A stretch of DNA of 64,000 bases, taken from Pontibacter mangrovi. Lineage in GTDB: Bacteria; Bacteroidota; Bacteroidia; Cytophagales; Hymenobacteraceae. The stretch lies in assembly GCF_006385705.1 (NCBI RefSeq), contig NZ_VFRQ01000014.1, positions 1 to 64,000 of the forward strand, written 5' to 3'. Shown piece by piece: positions 44,506 through 55,849 of this stretch (position 1 is the first letter of the stretch; each line of letters starts with the position of its first letter). A model generated the notes under the pieces. The model did not search any database. It saw only the letters and a list, made by a program, of their open reading frames with translations, and was not told the DNA's origin. The translations under genes and the position numbers were made by a program.

Positions 44506-45621
44506 CTACTCCTGCCGCTGCCGCCATTTGCTGCTCAGGTACCTCCTGACAGGGATATCATACCCCACCATTACGAGATAGGCAAAACCTATCAATATAG
44601 CCGTCCCTACCGACACGACAAGGTACAGCTCGGTTGTGCCGGGCTTGCTGCTCAGGAAATAGTTGCCAAACATCCAGATAGCGGCGTAATGGGTCATGTA
44701 CAGGGGGTATGAGATCTTTCCGGAGAACACGCACAGTTTTTTCAGCTTTGGTGAGAGGCTGGAACCGGCTCCCAAGGCAACAAGCAAAGGAAAATAAAAC
44801 AGCACCACCAGGGCCTCTGCCACCCAATTCCATTCAAAATGGGGCATCACAAAAGCCAGCGACAGCAAAGCGGCCAGGCCAACGAACCCGAGCCTGTTTT
44901 TAATTATCCAGTTGGAGCGATAGATCAACAGTCCGGCGGAGAAGGAGTAGGCGATACGGGCACCGCCATCCCAGAAGTTCTCCCCTGCCCAGCCCCCCAA
45001 CAGGTTCCCGGCGCGATAACTGACAAAGCAAAGAGTAGCGGCTGCCAACACGGTCAGCACGATTAAATAGCGGCGGGAGAGTTTGCAGAGCACAAGGGCG
45101 TAAACAATGTTAGCGACGTATTCCCAAAACAAGGACCACGAAGGGGCATTGAGGCCGAACAGGTTAAAACCACGGTCTTCCATCACCGGAAAAGGTATGA
45201 GCAGAGCGGAGCACACAAACAGCAGGATTAGCTTGCCCGTGCCGTATTGCCCGGCGTAGGGGGCAAACGGATCAAAGAGCAAGGCCAACAAGCCCAGCAC
45301 CGAGCCAAGCATAACCAAGGGGTGCAGCCTGATCAGCCTGGCCTTAAAGAACCCCATGATTCCCATTTTACCCAAGCGGTCGTCATAGGCGTACCCGATA
45401 ACAAACCCGGACAGGCAGAAAAAGAAGTCCACGGCCAGGAAGCCGTGCCCGATGAAATTCTTCCCGGAATCTGGGGCGTAAATCCACTCCATGAAATGAA
45501 AGACCACAACGGCCAAAGCCGCTACGCCCCTTAACCCATCGAGGATAACAAAGTGCTGTTTCGTGTGTTGGATAACCGGGCTTTTTTCTAGGTTCCCAGT
45601 GTTTTCTTTAAGCTTATTCAT
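44506..45621 (-). CDS. Acyltransferase family 3 membrane protein
   Basis: A 371-residue protein with about ten membrane segments. The N-terminal FVILDGLRGVAALAVVVFHF contains the catalytic His motif of the OafA/NodX family; FAVDFFFCLSGFVIGYAY and the HPL motif (ARLIRLHPLVMLG) follow. Family members transfer acetyl or other acyl groups to exopolysaccharide, LPS or peptidoglycan sugars. The acceptor is unknown. No operon partner is evident. Confidence 0.92.
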   Translation of the reverse strand: MNKLKENTGNLEKSPVIQHTKQHFVILDGLRGVAALAVVVFHFMEWIYAPDSGKNFIGHGFLAVDFFFCLSGFVIGYAYDDRLGKMGIMGFFKARLIRLHPLVMLGSVLGLLALLFDPFAPYAGQYGTGKLILLFVCSALLIPFPVMEDRGFNLFGLNAPSWSLFWEYVANIVYALVLCKLSRRYLIVLTVLAAATLCFVSYRAGNLLGGWAGENFWDGGARIAYSFSAGLLIYRSNWIIKNRLGFVGLAALLSLAFVMPHFEWNWVAEALVVLFYFPLLVALGAGSSLSPKLKKLCVFSGKISYPLYMTHYAAIWMFGNYFLSSKPGTTELYLVVSVGTAILIGFAYLVMVGYDIPVRRYLSSKWRQRQE

Positions 45622-45880
45622 TGCTTTTGTGAGGGTAAAATGCTTTCTGCCGCGCTCCGTTGGCAGGGTCTTTCCGCAGTAGCAACTGACGGATAAAGCC
45701 TCAATATATCAAGATTATCGCATCTTAGTGTAGAAAAATTGCCGGAAAAAATAAAAGCATAGAGGAAATATTATACTTAACTTAGCAAAACGTATAAATC
45801 ACAATGCAGCCCTGTGGCCGTACACGCTTCACCGTCGGCCAAACTAGCGCCGAAAACATACTTCGATTAGAACAACCTGT

Positions 45881-47995
45881 ATGCTTGACAATAAAATAGA
45901 AGACTCTACGAACAGTTCTTACGACTTCCTTCGAGGAGGAGGAGAAATGGGGCAGTTGATGAGGTCTTTCGACTGGGAAAACCATCCGCTTGGCAGCCCT
46001 CAGAAATGGCCTGAAAGCCTGAAAACAAATATCCGCCTGCTGCTCAACTCCAGTTTTCCGATGTTTATCTGGTGGACAAACGACCTGTACATGTTCCACA
46101 ATGATGCTTACTTGCCAGCCTTGGGTAACAAACACCCCAAAGCCCTGGGCGCGAGCGCACGCGAAATGTGGCGTGAGATCTGGGGTGACCTGGGCAAGGT
46201 GGTAGACGGTATACTGGAAGGCGGCACCCCTTTTTATGCGGAGGCGCTGATGCTGATGCTGGAGCGAAAAGGGTTTGCAGAAGAAACCTACTGGACATTT
46301 TCCTATAGCCCTGCCTTCGACAGCAACGGAGCCGTGAACGGTATTTTCTGCGCTTGTCACGAAGTAACTTCCACTGTCTTGAGCGAGCGGCGGCTAAAAA
46401 CGCTGAAGGAAATATCCGAAGTATATACCCAAATCCATACCATGAAGCAGGCAAGCCAGTTTTCCTGCGATATTTTGCTTAGGAACAGCAAGGACCTCCC
46501 TTTCAGCCTGGTATACCTCCTGAACAATACCGCCACCAGCGCTACACGAATAGGTATGGCAGGATGCATTACGGAAGCGTATGCCCCTCAAACGCTATCG
46601 CTAACCAAACCCGGTGCACCCTGGCCCCTGGCAGAAGCATTGAGCTCTAAAACCATGCAACTGGTAGACTGTGCGCCGTTACACCTGCTGGCAACACAGG
46701 AAGGCAATTCTGAAAAGCTGATACAGGCAGCGGTTCTCCCGATCATTCGGCCCGGCCAGAATCAGGTAATTGGTTTTTTAGTGGCGGGCATAAGCCCGTG
46801 GCTGGAGTTTGACAACAAGTATAAAGGTTTCCTGACGTTAATTGCCAACCACATCGGAACCACGGTTACAAGCGTGCAGGCCCGGGAAGAGCTGGCGCGG
46901 CAGCAGGCCTACCTCCAGGAAGTATTTTTACAAGCTCCGGTGGGTATATGCATTCTGCGTGGCCCGCAGCACATCATAGACCTGGCAAACCCCGGCGTGT
47001 GCGAGATCTGGGGCCGCAAACCGGTAGAAGTTCTGCACAAACCTGTGATAGAAGCCTTGCCGGAGGTAGCCGAACAGGGCATTATTGAGCTGCTGGACAA
47101 GGTAGTAAACACAGGGGAACCCTTTGTAGCCACAGAACTGCCTTTGCAACTGGAGCGCAATGGAAAAATGGAAAAGGTATACCTCAACTTTCTGTACCAC
47201 CCCATGTATGACCCGCAGGGCTTTATCGCCGGCGTCATTGCCGTAGCCATAGACATAAGCGAGCAGGTGAAGTACAGGCAGTCGGTGGAGGAGCTAAATA
47301 ATGAGTTGATGGCCACCAATGCCGACCTCGATAACTTTGTATACTCTGCCTCTCACGACCTGAAAGCCCCAATCTCTAACATTGAGGGGTTGATGGAGGC
47401 TCTGCTTGAATACCTTCCGGAAGAAACCCTTAATTCTGCCCCTGTAAAGCGAATAACGGATTATATTCTGAACTCCTTGAACAGGTTTAAACGCGCTGTG
47501 ACCGACCTGACCGATGTAACCCGTATTCAGCGACAAGCCGGCGATGACGTAGGCAGTATCAGGCTGAGCGAGGTAGTAAACGAGGTGCTCCTTGATTTTG
47601 ACATGCAGCTGCAGGAAACAAACGCCACTGTGGAAAAGAATTTGGACGATACGCTTACCGTGCATTTCTCCGGCAAGAACATTCGCAGCGTGGTGTACAA
47701 CCTCATCAGTAACGCCATAAAGTATAGGTCTCCGGACCGGCAGCTACACCTGCGCATTACCACTATAAAAACGCCGCAGCACACGGTCTTCTCGGTGCAG
47801 GATAACGGCCTCGGCCTTAACATGCAGAAGGAAAACAAGATCTTCTCCATGTTCAAGCGCCTGCACGACCATGTGGAGGGCTCCGGTGTAGGGCTTTACA
47901 TTGTGAAGCGGATAGTGGAGAACGCGGGCGGCTCCATTAAAGTGGAGAGCGAGGAAGGCGTTGGCTCCACATTCAGCGTATACTTCCGGCAGTAA
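45881..47995 (+). CDS. PAS-domain hybrid-type sensor histidine kinase
   Basis: A 704-residue protein without membrane segments. A first PAS-like domain (about 20-165, with HPLGSPQKWPESLKTNIRLLLNSSFPMFIWW), a GAF-like domain (about 175-335), a second PAS domain (about 345-470), a HisKA domain with phosphoacceptor SASHDLKAPISNIEGL (His about 495) and an HATPase_c domain with NLISNAIKYRSPDR and DNGLGL, ending in GVGLYIVKRIVENAGG. It is closely paralogous, in the kinase core, to the protein at 59025. No response regulator is adjacent, so the partner is elsewhere. Confidence 0.9.
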   Translation: MLDNKIEDSTNSSYDFLRGGGEMGQLMRSFDWENHPLGSPQKWPESLKTNIRLLLNSSFPMFIWWTNDLYMFHNDAYLPALGNKHPKALGASAREMWREIWGDLGKVVDGILEGGTPFYAEALMLMLERKGFAEETYWTFSYSPAFDSNGAVNGIFCACHEVTSTVLSERRLKTLKEISEVYTQIHTMKQASQFSCDILLRNSKDLPFSLVYLLNNTATSATRIGMAGCITEAYAPQTLSLTKPGAPWPLAEALSSKTMQLVDCAPLHLLATQEGNSEKLIQAAVLPIIRPGQNQVIGFLVAGISPWLEFDNKYKGFLTLIANHIGTTVTSVQAREELARQQAYLQEVFLQAPVGICILRGPQHIIDLANPGVCEIWGRKPVEVLHKPVIEALPEVAEQGIIELLDKVVNTGEPFVATELPLQLERNGKMEKVYLNFLYHPMYDPQGFIAGVIAVAIDISEQVKYRQSVEELNNELMATNADLDNFVYSASHDLKAPISNIEGLMEALLEYLPEETLNSAPVKRITDYILNSLNRFKRAVTDLTDVTRIQRQAGDDVGSIRLSEVVNEVLLDFDMQLQETNATVEKNLDDTLTVHFSGKNIRSVVYNLISNAIKYRSPDRQLHLRITTIKTPQHTVFSVQDNGLGLNMQKENKIFSMFKRLHDHVEGSGVGLYIVKRIVENAGGSIKVESEEGVGSTFSVYFRQ

Positions 47996-48074
47996 GGCTG
48001 CAGCCACTCCTACGTTACCCCTCGCAGGTCAAATTTTAACTGCAGCAAACGAAAGTTTAGTTGCCAAGGGATAA

Positions 48075-50330
<2,256 letters not shown>

Positions 50331-50350
50331 AAGCTTACAGGCAAGTATAA

Positions 50351-50382
50351 AGAAAGGCGGTGCAGTAATGCATCGCCTTTCT
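50351..50382 (+). terminator. Terminator after GH97 gene
   Basis: AGAAAGGCG (50351-50359) and CGCCTTTCT (50374-50382) form a hairpin followed by TGTTTT. Confidence 0.8.
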
Positions 50383-50424
50383 TGTTTTATAACCGCCCAG
50401 TCGGGCTGAGCTTAAATTTATACT

Positions 50425-51021
50425 TTACTCGCGGGGCGGGTTGATCATGATATGGGCGCCGTGTGTGCCGGGGTACATGATCCAGGGCATAGCGGGCCCT
50501 TCCGGCTTCAGAGGCAAACCCGTGCTTTCGGCAGTGGCGTACGGGATGTACACCACATAGCGCAGGTAACCGTCCTTCACCTCGCCGGTGTTGGCATTAA
50601 AGCCTTCTGCGGGGGCTGTGTACACGAAGAGCGTGGTGGGCTGCTTTGGCATTTTCAGTTTGCCGCTCTTGGCCTCCTCTTCACGGGTTTCAAATATCGC
50701 CTTGTGGTCTTTGCCGGCTTTGCGCAGCTCGCGCCCACGGGCCATAAACGGCTCCAGGTCTTTGTGGTAGCAGGCCGCCGAGAACCCCTCCTGTGCCGGG
50801 TCGTCTGCCAGGCAAATCAGCTCGTTGCTGCCTTTCCGCAGCGTTACCAGTTCTCCGGCTTTGTTGTACCCATACACTGTGGCGCCCTCTCGTTTATCGG
50901 CTGGGGCAGCCAGCACAGCGGCTTTAATCTGAGCCTCTGCGGCAGGAACCGGGGCTTTCTGCTGTGCTTCCGCACGCCAAGCTAAAAGCGCCATAAAAGC
51001 AAGTGCAAGCGTCTTTTTCAT
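50425..51021 (-). CDS. Secreted protein of unknown function
   Basis: A 198-residue protein with signal peptide MKKTLALAFMALLAWRAEA. The mature domain contains regular motifs (EGATVYGYNKAGELVTLRKGSNELICLAD, SAACYHKDLEPFMARGREL, GYLRYVVYIPYATAEST, PWIMYPGTHGAHIMI) and two Cys residues that may pair. I recognise no named family; the pattern looks like a conserved secreted protein of soil and marine bacteria. Confidence 0.78.
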   Translation of the reverse strand: MKKTLALAFMALLAWRAEAQQKAPVPAAEAQIKAAVLAAPADKREGATVYGYNKAGELVTLRKGSNELICLADDPAQEGFSAACYHKDLEPFMARGRELRKAGKDHKAIFETREEEAKSGKLKMPKQPTTLFVYTAPAEGFNANTGEVKDGYLRYVVYIPYATAESTGLPLKPEGPAMPWIMYPGTHGAHIMINPPRE

Positions 51022-51144
51022 ATTGTTCTGATTAAGTATGTTGTTGAGGTGATGTAAAAGCTATCCTTAAAAAGTGACCCAAGGCCTACCTCCGTAACGA
51101 AAGAATTTCTATAAAGATATTGCTTTTTTATTAGACAGTCGGCT

Positions 51145-51981
51145 CTACAGCGCTATTACCTCCTCAAAAAGGCTCATCTGCTGGCCAACTGACTTGGCCA
51201 CGCCTGGTTGGTGATGCTGGCTAATGGCGAAGACCGGCGTCTCTTCAAAGCGCGAGGCCACCACCACTTCTGTGCCCTCTGCGTGCAGCGAGAAGATATC
51301 CTGCACCAGCTTTGGGGAGTTATTGTCCTTGGAGAGGTGGGCCAGCAGCAGGTGGCTCATAAATTCGGGCTTGTAGGCCGTAAAGAGCGCCAGCGCCTGC
51401 CGGTTAGATAAATGCCCACTACCGCCCCGGATGCGGTTTTTGAGGTAGTATGGATAGCGGCCCTGCTCCAGCATGCCCTCGTCATAGTTCGCCTCCAGAA
51501 AGGCTGCGTGGCATTTCTGGAAGTATGAAATAACGTTTTGGCAGGGAGCGCCGATATCGGTAAACACGCCCACCGTTACCTCCTGCCCGGACACTATAAA
51601 GCTGTGCGGGTCGCGGGCATCATGGTATTTGGGAAAAGCCGTTACTGCGAGTCGCCCTACCTGCACCGGCTCATGCGCCTGAAAAGCTAGCAGCTGCAAC
51701 CCCGAGAAGTCGAGGCGGGCGTTATGCAAGGTGCCCGGCGTGATATAAACCGGCAGGTTATACTTGCGCGCCAGCACCGGAATACCTTTTATATGGTCGC
51801 TGTGCTCATGCGAGACAAAGATGGCCTTCACCCTGCTCATCTGTAACCCCAGCCGCTTCATGCGCCTTTCCACTTCACGGCACGAAATGCCCACATCCAC
51901 CAGCACGGCTTCGCGCTCGTTTCCGATGTAGTAGCAGTTACCGTTGCTTCCGGAATTTAGGGATGTGATAGAGAGTGGCAT
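51145..51981 (-). CDS. MBL-fold metallohydrolase (YycJ-like exonuclease type)
   Basis: A 278-residue enzyme. From ATG 51981 it begins MPLSITSLNSGSNGNCYYI, the standard N-terminus of the YycJ/WalJ subgroup; the upstream open frame of 34 codons is not family-like. HEHSDHIKG is the dinuclear metal motif, followed by FPKYHDARDPHSFIV and GHLSNRQAL with LLAHLSKDNNSP. YycJ-type enzymes have 5'-3' DNA exonuclease activity and act in mismatch repair in some bacteria. Confidence 0.9.
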   Translation of the reverse strand: MPLSITSLNSGSNGNCYYIGNEREAVLVDVGISCREVERRMKRLGLQMSRVKAIFVSHEHSDHIKGIPVLARKYNLPVYITPGTLHNARLDFSGLQLLAFQAHEPVQVGRLAVTAFPKYHDARDPHSFIVSGQEVTVGVFTDIGAPCQNVISYFQKCHAAFLEANYDEGMLEQGRYPYYLKNRIRGGSGHLSNRQALALFTAYKPEFMSHLLLAHLSKDNNSPKLVQDIFSLHAEGTEVVVASRFEETPVFAISQHHQPGVAKSVGQQMSLFEEVIAL

Positions 51982-52138
51982 CGCACAGCAAAAGTAGTAC
52001 TTTTCCGGCTGCCATTCAACCCAAGTTTTGAAGGTAAAAAGGCAGAGAAGTAGAAAGGTAGAAGAACGATAGGCGATTAACAAATAATCGACAACGAATA
52101 ACTAAACTTAGCTTGTGTATCTTTGCACTTCAGTAACT

Positions 52139-53146
52139 ATGCTAGATATGATAGACCTTACTTTATATGACCCGTTCGAGAAAATGCAGTTTACCGATAC
52201 CAACTGCTTCTTGTGCGGCACTATTATTACCAAAGAGCACCGTGCCCCTGTGTTTGCCGAGTGGCTGCAGCACAAGTATAACCTGCAGCACAAGGAGCTG
52301 CTGATGCTGGATAAAAGCGTCACCACCTTCAGCCAACTGACGATCCCCTGCTGCGACCGCTGCCACACACACCACCTGATGCCGCTGGAGCACGAAGTAG
52401 CACAGGCCGCCGAAAAAGGCATGGAGGGTTTGCGTGCTTTGCCGCCGCAGCGCCTGTTCCAGTGGATCGGGAAAATGTACTATGGCACCCTCGTAACCGA
52501 GCTTATCAAAGAAACTGACCCGCTGGTGATGCCGCAGTATGCCGTAAGCGAAGACCCTAAAATGCTGGGCAAGTTCCGATCCTTCTTCCAGGTGCTGCAG
52601 TCGCTGCGGGTGCCCATGCAGTTCGCCGATTTTCTACCTTGCTCCCTTTTCCTGCTGGAGGTAAGCCCAACCGAGGACACACTCCCGTTTGAGTACCAGG
52701 ATGAGCTGACCACCATGGCCTTTAGTATAAAATTGGGTTCGGTGGCCATCGTCTGCACGTTGCTGGATAACGGCATCATCAAAAAGGCGCTGGGGAGGCT
52801 GTACCAGGTAACAGAAGGCCAACAGCTGCACCCCATCCAACTGGCGGAGTTTAAGGCGCGGATATTTTACGCCGCCTACATTTTCAGCGTGGTGCCCGAG
52901 TATTTTATCCGCCCTGTGAAGCCTGAAGATGACCACCTGGTGCTGGACACGCTAATTGACGATGTGACGAACGAGATCTTCAACCCTTGGGAAATGACGG
53001 CCTATGCCCACATGCTGGAGGAGATGCTGAAGCCCTGGGACATAAGGGAGCAGCAAATTCTGCAGAACCCGCACCAGCCACTTAGCTTCCTGCTGGACGA
53101 GCACAACAAGTATAAACCGATGGAGCATTTTGTAAAGCCGGCCTAA
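52139..53146 (+). CDS. Unknown protein with N-terminal zinc-ribbon/HNH-like motif
   Basis: A 335-residue cytoplasmic protein. The first 90 residues contain NCFLCG and CCDRCHTHHLMPLE (paired CxxC motifs) with EHRAPVFAEWL between, an arrangement like HNH/zinc-ribbon endonucleases, although the catalytic His-Asn pair is not certain. The remaining 240 residues are helical with no recognised family. A -7-like TATCTTTG lies at 52118-52125, so initiation is at the ATG 52139 rather than the in-frame GTG at 52115. Confidence 0.75.
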   Translation: MLDMIDLTLYDPFEKMQFTDTNCFLCGTIITKEHRAPVFAEWLQHKYNLQHKELLMLDKSVTTFSQLTIPCCDRCHTHHLMPLEHEVAQAAEKGMEGLRALPPQRLFQWIGKMYYGTLVTELIKETDPLVMPQYAVSEDPKMLGKFRSFFQVLQSLRVPMQFADFLPCSLFLLEVSPTEDTLPFEYQDELTTMAFSIKLGSVAIVCTLLDNGIIKKALGRLYQVTEGQQLHPIQLAEFKARIFYAAYIFSVVPEYFIRPVKPEDDHLVLDTLIDDVTNEIFNPWEMTAYAHMLEEMLKPWDIREQQILQNPHQPLSFLLDEHNKYKPMEHFVKPA

Positions 53147-53160
53147 CTCCCCCAAGGTAT

Positions 53161-53209
53161 AAAACAGAAGCGGCGGCACCCATAACTTGGATGCCGCCGC
53201 TTCTGTTTT
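53161..53209. terminator. Bidirectional terminator between converging genes
   Basis: AAAACAGAAGCGGCGGCA (53161-53178) and TGCCGCCGCTTCTGTTTT (53192-53209) form an 18-bp perfect stem, with T runs on both strands. It separates the zinc-motif gene from the SIMPL gene on the other strand. Confidence 0.88.
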
Positions 53210-53221
53210 ATACTTCTGAGG

Positions 53222-53938
53222 TTATTCAATTACAAAACTCACGTCCACGGTAGAGGTTATCACCAGCTCTCCTCCGGCTATGGTAGGTCCGCCGGCGCTG
53301 TCATAGGCAGCCGACTCCATCATCGCCATTTTATACATAGGTCTGGGGCCTCCCCCGTTGCTGCTGCCCTCGTTAATGGCATACACCCGGCCAAGCTTGG
53401 CGCCTAACTCTGATGTTAACATAGAGGCTTTATCTTTGGCGTTGGCCACGGCTTTTTTGCGGGCTTCCGCTTTATACTTCTCTACATCCGATACCTGAAA
53501 CTGCACCCCGTCTACGCGGTTGGCGCCTGCCTCATACAAGCCCGACAGCAGCTCGTCGAATTTGTCCATCTTCTTTACCACCACTGTCATGCTCTTCTGA
53601 GCCATGTAGAACTCCGGATTCGTGCGGCCATACTCTCCGCCAGGGTAAACGGGGTTGAGCGTAACATAAGATGTCTGGATATGACGGTCATCCACGCCTT
53701 TCTTTTTCAAGTAACTGATAATGGCTGCGGCTTTCTTGTCGGTTTCCTTTCGTGCCTCATCCAGCGTTTTACCGCGGGTCTCCACGCCAAGGTTCACGAC
53801 CACCTCGTTTGGCTGCACCCGCACCTCCCCGGTGCCCGACACACTCACCAAGGGCGGCAGCGACTGCCCCTGCTGCGCCTGCACGGCAAAGGCAGACAGG
53901 AAAAACATACACAGGAGCACTAGATTCATCTTCTTCAT
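53222..53938 (-). CDS. SIMPL-domain (DUF541) periplasmic protein
   Basis: A 238-residue protein from ATG 53938. It has a signal peptide (MKKMNLVLLCMFFLSAFAVQA) and a SIMPL domain: VSVSGTGEVRVQPNEVVVNLGVETRGKTLDEAR, YVTLNPVYPGG, and AVANAKDKASMLTSELGAKLGRV. Other open ATGs upstream give untypical residues. SIMPL proteins (BP26/OMP28 group) form ring-like assemblies in the periplasm; the biological role is poorly defined. Confidence 0.9.
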   Translation of the reverse strand: MKKMNLVLLCMFFLSAFAVQAQQGQSLPPLVSVSGTGEVRVQPNEVVVNLGVETRGKTLDEARKETDKKAAAIISYLKKKGVDDRHIQTSYVTLNPVYPGGEYGRTNPEFYMAQKSMTVVVKKMDKFDELLSGLYEAGANRVDGVQFQVSDVEKYKAEARKKAVANAKDKASMLTSELGAKLGRVYAINEGSSNGGGPRPMYKMAMMESAAYDSAGGPTIAGGELVITSTVDVSFVIE

Positions 53939-54037
53939 AGTAGTAGGATTAGAAATTTTAAGATTAACGTAAATATAGCGTATTACTATATACAGGCAGC
54001 CTAAACAAACCCCGTGCCACAAGTATAAATACATGCA

Positions 54038-54069
54038 AAAGCCCTTTGCCGGGCATGGCAAAGGGCTTT
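54038..54069 (-). terminator. Terminator after the small membrane gene
   Basis: AAAGCCCTTTGCC (54038-54050) and GGCAAAGGGCTTT (54057-54069) form a 13-bp perfect stem. It lies 23 bp past the stop of the minus-strand gene at 54093. Confidence 0.75.
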
Positions 54070-54092
54070 CTTTATTTTGCAGGAAGCCTGTT

Positions 54093-54428
54093 TTAGGCCT
54101 CTTCATAGTCATACTCCTCATCATCAGAAGAACTGTAGCGCGAGATCAGGATGGCGCCCACCGTAAGCGCGCCGGCAGCCAGAATAAGCTGTGTCGTGGT
54201 AAATCGTCGGCTGGCCTTCAGGATGATGTGGCCCATGTCCTGCATCAGATCCGGCAGTTTGTCGTGCCTCCCCTGAAAAACGTGCATGGCCGACTCTACC
54301 GTTTTAGACATATCGTGCGGCTGCAGCATCTGCAGGACATTCCCTTCCTGGCCCTTCTGGCTTTTGTTTTGTTGGTTATTCTTATTTGTATTATTGTTAT
54401 TCTGATTTTGCGAGGTATTATTTTCCAT
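54093..54428 (-). CDS. Small membrane-anchored protein of unknown function
   Basis: A 111-residue protein in three parts: an Asn/Gln-rich N-terminal tail (MENNTSQNQNNNNTNKNNQQNKSQ), a helical central part with LQMLQPHDMSKTVESAMHVF and LPDLMQDMGHIILKASRRF, one membrane helix (about 76-97) and an acidic end (SSDDEEYDYEEA). The family is not recognised. It resembles small membrane stress proteins of Bacteroidota. Confidence 0.72.
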   Translation of the reverse strand: MENNTSQNQNNNNTNKNNQQNKSQKGQEGNVLQMLQPHDMSKTVESAMHVFQGRHDKLPDLMQDMGHIILKASRRFTTTQLILAAGALTVGAILISRYSSSDDEEYDYEEA

Positions 54429-54497
54429 AGTTTTACAAGGTTTTAATTTTTTGATTACTGAAGTATACGTCCCCGGCCTAAAAAGTGTATAGCCTGC

Positions 54498-54773
54498 TTA
54501 GTGAAGCGCTTTACCGCCATGCTGCACTAGCAACTCGTCCAGGCGCGTCTGCAGGGTGTCTTCGCTTACCATCATACTTGCCGGGAACCCCACTTTTAGG
54601 TCTTCCAGCCGCAGCTGCTCTGTGGCCGCGTCGTAGTTATAGCGCCCTGACACGCCCTTTTCGCTGAAGCTCCCGTTGTTTGCCTGCAGGCTGATACCAT
54701 AGGTCTGCAACTTAGTTTTTAGCTGCTCAAAGGCTTCAGGTTTTACTCCTTCGTACTGTAGGTTTTTTGCCAT
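54498..54773 (-). CDS. Small unknown protein (91 residues)
   Basis: A soluble alpha/beta protein starting MAKNLQYEGVKPEAFEQLKTKLQTYGISL. The pattern GVSGRYNYDAATEQLRLEDLKVGFPASMM is repeated in many Bacteroidota short proteins of unknown role that I cannot name. It is 69 bp upstream of the previous small membrane gene on the same strand, so both could share a transcript. Confidence 0.72.
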   Translation of the reverse strand: MAKNLQYEGVKPEAFEQLKTKLQTYGISLQANNGSFSEKGVSGRYNYDAATEQLRLEDLKVGFPASMMVSEDTLQTRLDELLVQHGGKALH

Positions 54774-54924
54774 ACTTCCTGTTCGTTTGGTAGTGGTAAA
54801 TGGGTTTATACTAACGCAAGAAGCTTTTATTTGTTAACATTTGCCAATGCTGGCCTCCGCAAATTTTTTCCCTCTGATTGTCAACGGTATTGCTTTAACC
54901 AATCAAAAAGTTTTACCGATGCTA

Positions 54925-54954
54925 TTGCAGTTAAAAAAACACCCGCTATATTTG
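54925..54954 (+). promoter_or_regulatory. Promoter of tRNA-Glu copy 2
   Basis: TTG at 54925-54927, a 19-bp spacer and TATATTTG at 54947-54954. Spacer length and both elements equal those of the first tRNA-Glu promoter. Confidence 0.75.
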
Positions 54955-54973
54955 CACCACAATCAGACAGAAC

Positions 54974-55045
54974 GGCCCGTTCGTCTAGGGGTTAGGACGC
55001 CAGATTTTCATTCTGGTAACAGGGGTTCGATTCCCCTACGGGCTA
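54974..55045 (+). tRNA. tRNA-Glu(TTC), copy 2
   Basis: A 72-nt tRNA identical to the copy at 37330-37401, with the same anticodon loop TTTTCAT. CCA is not encoded. Confidence 0.97.
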
Positions 55046-55047
55046 CA

Positions 55048-55079
55048 AAAGCCGCTTCAGGTAAAACTGGAGTGGCTTT
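55048..55079 (+). terminator. Terminator after tRNA-Glu copy 2
   Basis: AAAGCCGCT (55048-55056) and AGTGGCTTT (55071-55079) pair with one G-T, around the same TTCAGGTAAAACTGG loop as copy 1, followed by a long T run. Confidence 0.85.
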
Positions 55080-55849
55080 TTTTTTGCGCTTCGGTCGCTG
55101 CAGAAACATACCCCCCTCTTCTTCAGCCTAAAACTTGGCCCTAATAGGGCTATACAACTTTATGTTTAACGCCCTAGCACTTGCAGCAGTTTGCCTTTTA
55201 TAAAGTGTTATTAAGCAGGGAGGAATCAATGTCCTCTAAGGCTGCTTCCCCTATGGGAAGTATGATTTTAAAGTCTTTCTAAAGTAGATTAAAAAATTCG
55301 AAGGATAAAGGAAGCTGTTACTTCCAGCTCGCATACTTGTTTTCTGGCTAAGGTTAAAATCAGGAGTGGCTAATGCTCTCAAAACAGTACAAAGAGAAAA
55401 ACAAATTCATTTAGACTACGAAAGTCTTAACATACATCGTCACCTTGTTATAAGTTACTCTTAACTGGGAATAAACAACTGTTCACCCACTATGACTAGC
55501 CATTCACCCACAATATTGCACCTCTATCTAAGAAAACCACAAAGCTACCTACCTTAAATTAATCTAACTTCGTAAGGAGGTATTGTAATATTAAAGTACA
55601 ATAATTTACTGTATACAGAATTCCAGTAGTACAACTCCAAATTCTATGATCAACATAAACTTAATATAAGCCTATGCAAAAATTTACTTAACCCACACTG
55701 GCATGATGCACACGTTTCTCCCCAGATTCAAAAGCATCAGCTAAAATCAATATTTTCAAAAGTTTATTATCTGAAAGCGATGAAGCCATAGATTCATCTG
55801 CATGGCCACGCTTTGTCTTGATTAATTTAAATTTATTATATAACATGCT
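55080..55849. other. AT-rich gene-free spacer
   Basis: About 770 bp with no credible gene on either strand. It is markedly AT-rich and precedes the exported repeat protein. No hairpin of note was found. A 69-codon minus-strand frame (55688-55897) overlaps the start of the repeat protein gene and is not believed. Confidence 0.5.
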
